From the NCBI GenBank assembly GCA_017934275.1, contig JAGBJT010000028.1, positions 1-50,037 on the forward strand: 50,037 nt of DNA, read 5' to 3'. The DNA is from Cardiobacteriaceae bacterium (GTDB lineage Bacteria > Pseudomonadota > Gammaproteobacteria > Cardiobacteriales > Cardiobacteriaceae). This document shows, piece after piece, positions 1 to 7,377 of this stretch. Made by a program: the position numbers and the translations under genes. Below the pieces are notes generated by a model. The model did no database searches and was not told where the DNA came from. It was given only the letters and a program-made list of their open reading frames with translations. Positions within the stretch are counted from its first letter, which is position 1. The number at the start of each line of letters is the position of its first letter.

Positions 1-277
1 AAACACCAGAATTTGAACAATTAAATTCTTTGGCAATTTCATACAAATATTTATCTGGATGTTTATCAACATACTCTTTTAGCTTTTCTGGGTTTATTTT
101 TTCCACTCTTTTACCACCACTCTTATGGATTAAACTTTCACCTCTTGCGGCAGTTTCTTTCCATCTAACGACGGTTCGGTAGTTTAAATTAAATAATTTA
201 CTAGTTTTAAGCACATTACCGTTATTTTGCGCCAAAATTTCTAGCACTTTTTCCTTAAATTTCACATCGTATGCCAT
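1..277 (-). CDS. IS630-family transposase, N-terminal helix-turn-helix part (partial)
   Basis: The reading frame starts at the ATG at 275-277 on the minus strand and stays open for 92 codons to the window edge. A GGAG ribosome-binding site lies about 10 bases upstream. The product begins MAYDVKFKEKVLEIL and contains a helix-turn-helix of the type NVLKTSKLFNLNYRTVVRWK. It then has a second winged-helix segment (KLKEYVDKHPDKYLYEIAKE). This two-part DNA-binding arrangement is typical of the N-terminal half, or orfA, of IS630-family transposases. The DDE catalytic domain would be outside the window, so it is not known whether the element is intact. Confidence 0.75.
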   Translation of the reverse strand, partial: MAYDVKFKEKVLEILAQNNGNVLKTSKLFNLNYRTVVRWKETAARGESLIHKSGGKRVEKINPEKLKEYVDKHPDKYLYEIAKEFNCSNSGV

Positions 278-348
278 AAATATATACTCCAAATTAGCTA
301 AAAAATTATTATAACATAGTTCAATTACTTTGGTGCGAAAGCACTATA
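1..348 (-). mobile_element. IS630-like insertion sequence, one end (rest off window)
   Basis: The partial transposase at 1-277 and its upstream region mark the 5' end of an IS that continues beyond the window edge. The outer end is probably near 345-348. There the sequence reads GCACTATA on the plus strand, after a short hairpin with a GAAA loop (GTGC/GCAC). IS630-family elements insert at TA dinucleotides, and a TA is present at this position. A TATAAT box on the minus strand at 308-313 could drive the transposase. The opposite inverted repeat is not in the window, so the boundary is an estimate. Confidence 0.45.
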
Positions 349-395
349 CAATTGAAGAGGCAATAATGAGCTATTGTGTTGCGAATTGACTAAAT

Positions 396-421
396 AAAAA
401 AGCCGCCTTTTGGCGGCTTTT
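396..421 (-). terminator. Intrinsic terminator of the comEA-like gene
   Basis: A GCCGCC/GGCGGC hairpin with a four-base loop is flanked by A and T runs on both sides, so it could work in both directions. It lies 30 bases beyond the stop of the minus-strand comEA-like gene. Confidence 0.8.
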
Positions 422-452
422 CATTTAATATACAAAAACATCCATCAAAGAA

Positions 453-926
453 TTATTGCAAAGGTTTTTTTTCCTCTTCTTTCAGAGTTTTATCTTCTGT
501 AGTCGCTTCTTCTACCTTTGCTTCACTTACTGATTTTTCATTGCCAGCATCAGCAGCAGGTGCTGATGCTGCATTGTTTTCAGAAGTTTGCCGTGTTTTC
601 TGCGTGTCGGAAGTTTTGTCCGCTTTTAATGTTTTTTTGGCACTTTTAGATTTATTCTTGATATTTTCCAGATTTGTTTCCCCTTCAATAATCAAGTCTT
701 CTTTTAAGCTAGCAACAGTTTTAGCTCCAATACCACTAACTTTTGCTAAATCTTCTAATGTTTTGAATTCTCCATTTTTCTCACGGAACTCAATAATCGC
801 TTGAGCTTTTTTTTCACCAATACCTTTTATCGCCGATAATTCTTCTACACTAGCATTATTTATATTTACTTGGGCAAATAAATTAGCAGTAAAAAGAATT
901 AGAGAAGATATAAACAATTTTTTCAT
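453..926 (-). CDS. comEA: ComEA-like secreted helix-hairpin-helix DNA-binding protein
   Basis: This 157-residue protein has a signal peptide (MKKLFISSLILFTANLFA). A tandem helix-hairpin-helix module follows at about residues 20-78, with NINNASVEELSAIKGIGEKK and a second turn at VSGIGAKTV. Residues 82-157 form a charged, Ala/Lys/Glu-rich tail of low complexity. The (HhH)2 module after a signal peptide is the hallmark of ComEA. In gram-negative bacteria ComEA is a periplasmic protein that binds incoming double-stranded DNA and ratchets it inward during natural transformation. The long charged tail is unusual, since many gammaproteobacterial ComEA proteins end shortly after the HhH module. No other competence gene is nearby. 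The family is clear, but the role in uptake is inferred. Confidence 0.87.
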   Translation of the reverse strand: MKKLFISSLILFTANLFAQVNINNASVEELSAIKGIGEKKAQAIIEFREKNGEFKTLEDLAKVSGIGAKTVASLKEDLIIEGETNLENIKNKSKSAKKTLKADKTSDTQKTRQTSENNAASAPAADAGNEKSVSEAKVEEATTEDKTLKEEEKKPLQ

Positions 927-944
927 ATTTGTATGTCTCCAATT

Positions 945-1373
945 TTATTTAATAGAAGATTTCAAAAACCAAATATTCTTTTCATGTTGCGCTATCCTTT
1001 CAGCTGCTAAATCAGCAGCACTTGTACCTTCAGCAACAGTAATTACTGCCTTACAACTCGCAAGCAATGTTTGATTATCCTTTATTAAATCTTGCAATAA
1101 ATCAACAGCATTAGATGACTTTATCGGTTCAGGTATTGAAGTAAGTTTTGAAAATTCTGATAAGGATGCAGTTACATTATGGTTCAATTTTCTAATTTGT
1201 TCAGCTATTTCATCAACTGCCTCTGCTAAATCAGAATATTGTTCTTCAAAAAGTTTATGTAGAGAATAAAAATTTGCATCAACCACATTCCAGTGATAAT
1301 TTTGCGTTTTAATATACAAAGCATATGTATCTGCAAGTAATTTATGCAAAGCTTCAACAAGTTTAATTTCCAT
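945..1373 (-). CDS. dps: Dps-family DNA-protecting ferritin-like protein
   Basis: The protein is a 142-residue four-helix-bundle ferritin of the Dps type. It should form a dodecamer that oxidises and stores iron and protects DNA from peroxide. The ferroxidase ligands are visible: His27 (NYHWNV), His39 (SLHK), Asp54 and Glu58 (EAVDEIAE). The start at 1373 is preferred over an upstream ATG at 1409 because AAAGGATG lies about seven bases before it and the protein then has the normal family length. There is no long Lys-rich N-terminal tail, so direct DNA binding may be weak. The gap to comEA is 18 bases, so co-transcription is possible. Confidence 0.9.
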   Translation of the reverse strand: MEIKLVEALHKLLADTYALYIKTQNYHWNVVDANFYSLHKLFEEQYSDLAEAVDEIAEQIRKLNHNVTASLSEFSKLTSIPEPIKSSNAVDLLQDLIKDNQTLLASCKAVITVAEGTSAADLAAERIAQHEKNIWFLKSSIK

Positions 1374-1415
1374 AATACATCCTTTAAGTTGTAGTAACAA
1401 AAAATTCAAATTCTA

Positions 1416-1958
1416 CTAGCGACGCTTTTTCTCTTCTGGGCGAGTAACCTCATCACGCCCATCAATTTTAACATATTCATATCCTCCCATAAATCCACGA
1501 CGATATTGCAATTTTTCAGTTCTGTGTATCGTTATGACATCAACAAATTTCTCATTTTTGCGAGTAGTTTTATTCATTCTATTTCCACTAACCTGATATC
1601 GCAAGTCTACATCAATTTCGGCATTGGCGGCATTATAGGGAAATTGATTTATTTTCTCAACCTTCACTTTTTTTACAATAACATCTTGCCAATCCATTTT
1701 TGTTGGCACATAAGATTTCCAGTACTTACACAATGTTTCTGGTGATTTAGATGCGATTTCCTCATTATGATCATTTACCTTCACAACATAATTAACTTCT
1801 GTTGTTGGTATAATAAATTTACAAAGCTCCTCCACTCTTTCCTTTGATGGCATATATGTTTTTTTAACCATTCTTTCTATCGCTGCCTGTGAAAGTGTGA
1901 AGTAATTCAATCCATAATACGCGGCGCACATCGCGACAATAATTATTATTGCTTTCAC
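1416..1958 (-). CDS. Unknown membrane-anchored or exported protein
   Basis: I do not recognise this 180-residue protein. Residues 1-17 (MKAIIIIVAMCAAYYGL) form a hydrophobic signal or anchor segment. The rest is soluble, rich in Lys, Val and Glu, and probably beta-rich. It includes a run of alternating hydrophobic residues (AEIDVDLRYQVSGN) and a basic C-terminus (RPEEKKRR). It could be a small periplasmic protein tethered to the inner membrane. It lies between mnmC and dps on the same strand and does not overlap either. Good coding character, a clean start and no conflicting frame support it as a real gene. Confidence 0.7.
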   Translation of the reverse strand: MKAIIIIVAMCAAYYGLNYFTLSQAAIERMVKKTYMPSKERVEELCKFIIPTTEVNYVVKVNDHNEEIASKSPETLCKYWKSYVPTKMDWQDVIVKKVKVEKINQFPYNAANAEIDVDLRYQVSGNRMNKTTRKNEKFVDVITIHRTEKLQYRRGFMGGYEYVKIDGRDEVTRPEEKKRR

Positions 1959-1998
1959 TTTTTATTCCCTTTTATTTTTAATTTAAATACAACAAGCA

Positions 1999-3846
1999 TC
2001 AGCTTGTTCCTCTTACTATCTGACGAATAATACTACGCACAGGTAATATATTCGGCAAAAGCGAAGCTGGAATTGGCAGTGCAATCCCGCAAATCATTGC
2101 AGCCAAAATATCTCCGCCTAAAAATGAAGTCAAACTTCCCTTACTTCCTAAACCGCTATGCATATAGCAAATTGGCTCAGCATACTGCATCGGAGCATTG
2201 ACAGGAATATTTCTATCTTTACTCCAAATACCGTAATCATTGATAACACCTTCCGCTTGCGGCATTGGTCCGATAAACGGAAAATAATCAGATGAAGAAG
2301 CACGAATAGCTGCAAAATCTTCACTATGTTCAAATGTTTTATTTGGATAAGTTCCCGCAAATACTTGCATCAATTCTTGCCGATATTGCAAATTTGCGCT
2401 TGTTTGTAATTCATTTGGTGCATAAATCGAACCAACATATGCATGTTTTCCATCTGGACTTGGCAGAATACTGTAACGGTTACAAGTTACCGATGGTTGA
2501 AATTCAGCTTTTACAATAACTGCTTGACCAAACAATGGTTTTAATAATGAAGCGTATTTAGCTGGCAATAATTCACTGTGATATGCCGTTGCCAACACAA
2601 TCGCATCGTAGCCGTAATGTTCTAATTCCTGCAAACTAGATATTGCCATATTTTTAACAATAATATTGTCGTGGTTGAGCAAATATCTAATCAGCTGAGG
2701 CGGACGGATTACTCCGCTTCCATAAAACACAATATTGTCATTGCTATCCAACTGCCAATAATCTTCGTTTAATAATTTCTGCTGAAAAATTCTTCTATGC
2801 CGTAATCTTGCAACCTCGTCAACAGCTTCTAATGTAATTGCCTGCGGTTGCCAAATTTTTACATCACGGCTAATCCAAGACAAAACACGATTAGAGTGCA
2901 ACCAAGATTGCAAATGTAAACGACGCATCGGTGTATCCACGAGCGACGGTTGAAAATATGGAATTGCAAGCGGAACAGCACTAGCTGGCGGATATTTTTT
3001 CGGATCGTGAAAAACATCTACTTGTACACCTTTTTCTGCCAAACTATTTGCAACTGTTGCTCCTGCAAATCCAGCTCCGATAACTGCCACTCTTCTGGCA
3101 ACCGTCTGTTTCGGTACGGGTAAATCCGTCCAAAAAGCATCATTTTTATTTGTATTACGGTATTCACCAACAAGCATTTCTTTTTTATCACCGAAGCCTG
3201 GCACTTTATGTACAGAAAATCCTGCTTCTTGTAGATTTTCCCGCACACTACTTGCAACGGAAAATGTCGCCAAAGTTGTTCCTCGCCAACTTTTGCTCGC
3301 CATAATTTTTGCTAAATATGCCGTCCAGCAATCAGGATTTTTGCTCGGTGCAAATCCGTCTAAAAACCATGCATCAACTCTAGCTGCAAGTTCTGGCAGA
3401 ATAATTTCCGCCTCATCAAAAAGCAAAATCAAATCAATTCGCGGATGAATTTTGATTAAATGAAAACCTGCATGATTGTGCGGATATTGTGCATACAAAG
3501 CTTCACGCAATTGTGGTTGTTGCCAACCGCGATGTAATTTTTTCAACTGTTGCAGTTTTATCGGATTTTTTTCAACCGCGCAATAACTCAAAATTGCATC
3601 TTCTGGTGCTTCCTTAAAAAACTCCGAGGCGGTAGTAAAAAAATTAAGTCCCGTTCCAAAACCAATTTCCGCAATCGTAAAACGACTATGGCGCGGCAAT
3701 TTTTTCCATCTCTGAACTAATTTATTACCTTCGATAAAAACAGCTTGTGTCTCTGAAATTCCATCACCGTTGAAATATATGTCGTCATAAGTATTACTTT
3801 TAACCTGTTTTTCATCAAAACTAATATCTGCGTAATCAAGAATCAT
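1999..3846 (-). CDS. mnmC: Bifunctional tRNA mnm5s2U34 methyltransferase/FAD oxidoreductase MnmC
   Basis: MnmC completes the mnm5(s2)U34 modification of the tRNA wobble base. The C-terminal FAD domain removes the carboxymethyl group, and the N-terminal SAM-dependent domain methylates the resulting amine. Both halves are present. The N-terminal methyltransferase has motif I (EIGFGTGLNFF, near residue 65) and the DGFAPSKNP motif. The oxidoreductase begins near residue 250 with a Rossmann dinucleotide motif (VAVIGAGFAGATVANSL). With the start at 3846 the protein is about 615 residues, slightly shorter than the 668-residue E. coli enzyme. That start overlaps the stop of the preceding gene as ATGA, which suggests translational coupling. 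The frame stays open upstream to 3930, but that part lies inside the neighbour and lacks family similarity. Confidence 0.93.
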   Translation of the reverse strand: MILDYADISFDEKQVKSNTYDDIYFNGDGISETQAVFIEGNKLVQRWKKLPRHSRFTIAEIGFGTGLNFFTTASEFFKEAPEDAILSYCAVEKNPIKLQQLKKLHRGWQQPQLREALYAQYPHNHAGFHLIKIHPRIDLILLFDEAEIILPELAARVDAWFLDGFAPSKNPDCWTAYLAKIMASKSWRGTTLATFSVASSVRENLQEAGFSVHKVPGFGDKKEMLVGEYRNTNKNDAFWTDLPVPKQTVARRVAVIGAGFAGATVANSLAEKGVQVDVFHDPKKYPPASAVPLAIPYFQPSLVDTPMRRLHLQSWLHSNRVLSWISRDVKIWQPQAITLEAVDEVARLRHRRIFQQKLLNEDYWQLDSNDNIVFYGSGVIRPPQLIRYLLNHDNIIVKNMAISSLQELEHYGYDAIVLATAYHSELLPAKYASLLKPLFGQAVIVKAEFQPSVTCNRYSILPSPDGKHAYVGSIYAPNELQTSANLQYRQELMQVFAGTYPNKTFEHSEDFAAIRASSSDYFPFIGPMPQAEGVINDYGIWSKDRNIPVNAPMQYAEPICYMHSGLGSKGSLTSFLGGDILAAMICGIALPIPASLLPNILPVRSIIRQIVRGTS

Positions 3847-4856
3847 CTTTGCAAAATCTCCCCTGCTTGCTGGCTTAAAGTCGCAAAAAGCTCTGGAAGT
3901 TTTGTCGGTAGGTTGCTGCTGTTTGCACATACTGGATATGGAATTTGCTCTGGATTTGCTCGTAAATATTCACTTGCGATTATTTCTCTTTCAATTGAAG
4001 ATATGTCTGGCAAATGTAAGACAGTTGCATTTTCTGCAGGAATGTAGCGCATTTTGCGTGCAGTGTATTGCGTATCACAGCGTAAGTCATATTCCGTCTT
4101 ACTATCAAGATACTTTCTCGCACTTTCGGAAATTGCCGCACGCACAAAAACTCTATCTACCATCACAGCTTGAGCACCCAAAATTATCGCTGAAACGATA
4201 TCCGCACCGTGCGCTATCGGAGACCACAAAATAATCGGCATATTCGACAATTGCCGCAATTGTTGCAAAAGTATCAAGCCGCTTTGACGCTCTACGGGCA
4301 AATTGTTTGCAAAATGAAATTGCTCACCCCCCGCTTCCGTGCCTTGTAAAACAACACAAGATATACCGTATTCTTCCGCGGTTAAGGCTTCCATCAGCGA
4401 ATGACAAATTGCAAATGTCAAAGCACCTGAATTACGAATAAAGCTCAAAACATCACGGTCAGGAATACCATTTGCAAAACCGACTAGCCGCGGTGAAAAA
4501 CCGAGTGCAGTGTCTAATAAATCAAGAAAATTGTCGCCATTTGCAATACTTTCGATAGAGTATTGTCTTGCAAGTTGTTCAAAATGCTGGCTATTTGATT
4601 TTTTGAATTCGGAATAATGCGGAAGACGGTGAGTAAAACAAACTGCGGGATTTTTATGTTTTTTTGAATATTTCTGCAATTTTTCTTCGAGATTCGCCGC
4701 GGTTTCGCCTTCGCCAACTCGGATAATTCCGACACCGCCCGTGTCAGAAATTTGTCCTGAAAATTCAGCAGAAATAATTTCAAACGGCAGTGGGGCTTGC
4801 CAAATCGGCATAGAAAACTGCAAATAATCACTCAAATCTGATGATACAAAAGCCAT
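3843..4856 (-). CDS. Nitronate monooxygenase-like flavoprotein with altered active site
   Basis: This 337-residue protein has the FMN-binding TIM-barrel pattern of the 2-nitropropane dioxygenase/NMO family. The visible parts are an N-terminal PIWQAPLP, a central VVLQGTEAGGE near residues 168-178, and the phosphate-binding end IILGAQAVMVDRVFV. In most family members the central motif reads QG.EAGGH, and the His is the catalytic base for nitronates. Here that position is Glu178, so nitronate oxidation is doubtful. The protein may have another flavin-dependent role. It is translationally coupled to mnmC (ATGA overlap), an arrangement that may be only an operon convenience. The fold assignment is good and the activity is uncertain. 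Confidence 0.75.
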   Translation of the reverse strand: MAFVSSDLSDYLQFSMPIWQAPLPFEIISAEFSGQISDTGGVGIIRVGEGETAANLEEKLQKYSKKHKNPAVCFTHRLPHYSEFKKSNSQHFEQLARQYSIESIANGDNFLDLLDTALGFSPRLVGFANGIPDRDVLSFIRNSGALTFAICHSLMEALTAEEYGISCVVLQGTEAGGEQFHFANNLPVERQSGLILLQQLRQLSNMPIILWSPIAHGADIVSAIILGAQAVMVDRVFVRAAISESARKYLDSKTEYDLRCDTQYTARKMRYIPAENATVLHLPDISSIEREIIASEYLRANPEQIPYPVCANSSNLPTKLPELFATLSQQAGEILQR

Positions 4857-4933
4857 AAATAATAAAAATAATGTAGAAAGATTGAAATCAATAGGAAAAA
4901 ATTGTCGCGATTATACAGATTTTGCCGCGCTGG

Positions 4934-4976
4934 GACAATTTTTGTCGCATTTTTATTTTGACGAACAAAAATTGTC
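4934..4976. repeat. Inverted-repeat cluster between azlD and the NMO-like gene
   Basis: ACAATTTTTGT at 4935-4945 is perfectly complementary to ACAAAAATTGT at 4965-4975, with 19 bases between them. A related word, AAAAATTGTCGC, also occurs at 4897-4908, so there are three ATTGTCGC-type words in under 90 bases. The cluster lies downstream of azlD and upstream of the NMO-like gene, both on the minus strand. It could be a terminator-like hairpin or an operator for the NMO-like gene. Confidence 0.4.
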
Positions 4977-5028
4977 GCACAATTTGCAAGTAGCTTCAAT
5001 TATTTATTTATGAAACACTTGACATTTT

Positions 5029-5433
5029 TTAATGTATCGCAATAAAGCTTTGTCCCAAAACATAAATAAATAATCCCAGCAAAATACTAAACACTGGACG
5101 ATGCAGGCGATATTCAGTAAAAATCAGAATAAATAATGAAATAAAGCTTACCGTAATTTCTAAAAAACTTCCCTTTCTCACCGAAAAAAACAAGCAATAT
5201 GCTGCCAAAATTAGCATAATTCCCGCAGGCATTACGGCAGCAATAAAATCAATTTGCGCTTTATATTTTTCGACTTTTTTCAGCAATAAAAATGGCAAAG
5301 AGCGTAAAAAACAAGTTGCAATAGCTGCCAAAATTATTGCGCTTATTAAATAATAATTGCTTTTTTCTGAAAGCATATTATTTAGAAAATATTCTTGATT
5401 TATTATCGTATTGATGGAATTATGAATAATCAT
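5029..5433 (-). CDS. azlD: AzlD-family branched-chain amino acid exporter small subunit
   Basis: This small membrane protein has three to four hydrophobic segments and the family signature near the start of its first helix (ISAIILAAIATCFLRSLPFL). AzlD is the small partner of AzlC; together they export branched-chain amino acids or analogues. The ATG at 5433 overlaps the last codons of azlC and gives 134 residues. A later ATG at 5376 would give 115 residues, closer to the usual size of about 105-110. The longest possible frame, from 5508, overlaps azlC too far and is unlikely. The start is therefore uncertain, but the gene is secure because of its neighbour. Confidence 0.82.
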   Translation of the reverse strand: MIIHNSINTIINQEYFLNNMLSEKSNYYLISAIILAAIATCFLRSLPFLLLKKVEKYKAQIDFIAAVMPAGIMLILAAYCLFFSVRKGSFLEITVSFISLFILIFTEYRLHRPVFSILLGLFIYVLGQSFIAIH

Positions 5434-6139
5434 TTTGACCGCCAGAGTAGTGAAAAATATAGCGACTAGGTATGATAAATAATAGAAAGAGTAGAATACA
5501 AATCGCAATTGCAGGGAAATTATTGCTACTTGTATTACATAAAAACACGATAAATAAGGCCAAAACCGCCGAAATTGTGCCGATAAAGCAAGCTGGACGC
5601 AATTTTTTGTGGCGTAAATAATTCAGCGACATCACCACAAATAATGCAGTTAAAGAAAATTCAAAACCGTTTATATTTTTAGGTATAAATTCTCCGAGAA
5701 TAAGACCTAAAATCGTGCCAACAATCCAATAAAAATGGCATAAGATGGAAATAAAAAAGATAAGTCGGTAATCAGCTTTTTTATCTAAACTAGAAATCAA
5801 AGAAAAAGCCTCATCGGTTAAGGCAAAGACGCAATATGACAAAAGAAATTTATGCCCGTTAAACTTATCTTTTGGAAATGATAATCCATAAAAGATATGC
5901 CTTAAATTAACCGCAAGAGTGGCAATAATTATGGAAATAATCGGAGTGCTCACCGCTAATAATCCAACTAACAAAAATTGCCCCGAACCTGCATAAACAA
6001 TCAAGCTGGCAAGCAAAGCCAAAATAACGGGCAAATCAGCTTGACACCAAGATACGGCAAAAGCCATCGCCAGCGGAATGTATCCCATCAGAACGGGAAT
6101 TGACAAATGAAAAGCGGTTTTTAAGGTTTTTATATCCAT
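5420..6139 (-). CDS. azlC: AzlC-family branched-chain amino acid exporter large subunit
   Basis: The 239-residue protein is strongly hydrophobic with six to seven predicted membrane helices. It has the AzlC hallmarks: IPLAMAFAVSWCQADLP near the N-terminus, SLIVYAGSGQFLLVGLL, and VNLRHIFYGLSF followed by a conserved TDEAF motif. It is the large subunit of the two-component AzlCD (LIV-E) efflux system in the inner membrane. The last codons overlap azlD, so the two are translated together. The gene is divergent from tsaB, with about 65 bases between them for both promoters. No amino-acid-responsive leader was recognised. Confidence 0.92.
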   Translation of the reverse strand: MDIKTLKTAFHLSIPVLMGYIPLAMAFAVSWCQADLPVILALLASLIVYAGSGQFLLVGLLAVSTPIISIIIATLAVNLRHIFYGLSFPKDKFNGHKFLLSYCVFALTDEAFSLISSLDKKADYRLIFFISILCHFYWIVGTILGLILGEFIPKNINGFEFSLTALFVVMSLNYLRHKKLRPACFIGTISAVLALFIVFLCNTSSNNFPAIAICILLFLLFIIPSRYIFHYSGGQNDYS

Positions 6140-6204
6140 TTTTATTTAATATCTTGTTGATTTAAGTAATAAACAATTTTGCATATTTTCTCAAAAATAC
6201 TTCT

Positions 6205-6897
6205 ATGGAATTAAATTTCAACAAACCATTACTTGCACTTGATACTTCAACTCAAAATGCCAGTTGTGCCTTACAAATTGACGGCAACAAGATTATTTCC
6301 CGTTTTTTCCGCCCTGATAACGGTGCAAAACACACCGAAGTTCTGCTTTATTTGATTGATGAAATATTCAAAGAAGCTGCTATCGATGTTGCTGCTTTGG
6401 GAGCAATTATTGTCGGAATCGGTCCTGGTGGATTTACGGGGCTGCGTGTTGCGGCGGCAGCGGCGAGTGCTTTGGCGATTGCGGGTGATTTACCGCTCGG
6501 AACGGTTTCGAGTTTAGCTTTACTTGCGGCAGAAAAAATTACGGCGGCAGAAAATCAAATAATCTTCCCCTGCCTTGATGCCCGAATGAATGAAATTTAC
6601 TGCGGAAAATATCAGGTTTTAGACGGCAAATTACGGCAAATCACGGCAGATAAATTGTTAAATCAGAGCCAATTTCAAGAACTTGTGAATACGGAAAATG
6701 CGCTCATACTCGGTTCAGCAACGGTTTATTTATCGCAAGACTTCCTCTCTGATAAATCGGAATTTATATTTCCTGAACTTCTACCAAATGCCGAAAAAGC
6801 TTTTTCCGTATTAGATTTAGTTTCTTGGCAGACTTGCCGCGAGAGCGTTTTATTAAACTATCTACGCAATGAAGTTGCCGATAAACCGAAGCGGTAA
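6205..6897 (+). CDS. tsaB: tRNA t6A37 biosynthesis protein TsaB
   Basis: TsaB is the inactive ASKHA-fold paralogue of TsaD. It scaffolds the TsaB-TsaD-TsaE complex that transfers the threonylcarbamoyl group to A37 of ANN-reading tRNAs. The 230-residue length matches the family (E. coli 231). The N-terminus carries the conserved ALDTSTQNASCAL strand, followed by HTEVLLYLIDEIF and the glycine-rich GIGPGGFTGLRVAAAAASAL segment. It heads a plus-strand run that continues with a thioesterase and two GTPases, but the functional link to them is not obvious. The gene is expected to be essential. Confidence 0.95.
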   Translation: MELNFNKPLLALDTSTQNASCALQIDGNKIISRFFRPDNGAKHTEVLLYLIDEIFKEAAIDVAALGAIIVGIGPGGFTGLRVAAAAASALAIAGDLPLGTVSSLALLAAEKITAAENQIIFPCLDARMNEIYCGKYQVLDGKLRQITADKLLNQSQFQELVNTENALILGSATVYLSQDFLSDKSEFIFPELLPNAEKAFSVLDLVSWQTCRESVLLNYLRNEVADKPKR

Positions 6898-6932
6898 CCA
6901 AATCTCAAAACATAAAAATTTAAGGATAAAAA

Positions 6933-7373
6933 ATGCATTCAGCACAAGCTAATAGTCAAGCTTTTGCAACTTTAATTACGGTTCGCATTGGCGACATCAA
7001 CTACGGCGGACATCTCGGGCACGACAATTTAGTAACTTTGCTACATCAAGCCAGACTTAATTTTCTCGATGCCATCGGTGCAAAAGGCGAGCAAGATTGT
7101 TTCGGCTGCGGTTTGATTATGCGGCGTTTATTTGTGGAGTATTTCAACGAAGCCTTTTTGGGAGAAAAATTGCGGATTGAAATTTTGGTAAGCGAAGTTA
7201 CCGCTGCGACTTTCACCTTGGAATATCAAGTTTATGACGGCAAGAACAACAAAATCGCCAGAGCTGCAACACAAATGGCAACTTTTGATTATGAAAAACG
7301 CAAAGTCCGCCGCCTCGATGCCAAATTTTCGATAAACGCCGCTCCATATTTCAAAAACACTGACGGTTCTTAA
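6933..7373 (+). CDS. Hotdog-fold acyl-CoA thioesterase (4HBT family)
   Basis: This 146-residue protein begins with the YbgC/4HBT-type pattern RIGDINYGGHLGHDNLVTLLHQARLNFL. The Asp-Ile-Asn-Tyr-Gly-Gly-His element occupies the position of the active-site loop in hotdog thioesterases. The C-terminal half alternates hydrophobic residues, as expected for the hotdog beta-sheet. Such enzymes hydrolyse short or aromatic acyl-CoA or acyl-ACP thioesters in the cytosol; the substrate here is unknown. AAGGA lies 8 bases before the start. The stop is 4 bases before the following GTPase gene, indicating an operon. Confidence 0.82.
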   Translation: MHSAQANSQAFATLITVRIGDINYGGHLGHDNLVTLLHQARLNFLDAIGAKGEQDCFGCGLIMRRLFVEYFNEAFLGEKLRIEILVSEVTAATFTLEYQVYDGKNNKIARAATQMATFDYEKRKVRRLDAKFSINAAPYFKNTDGS

Positions 7374-7377
7374 AACG

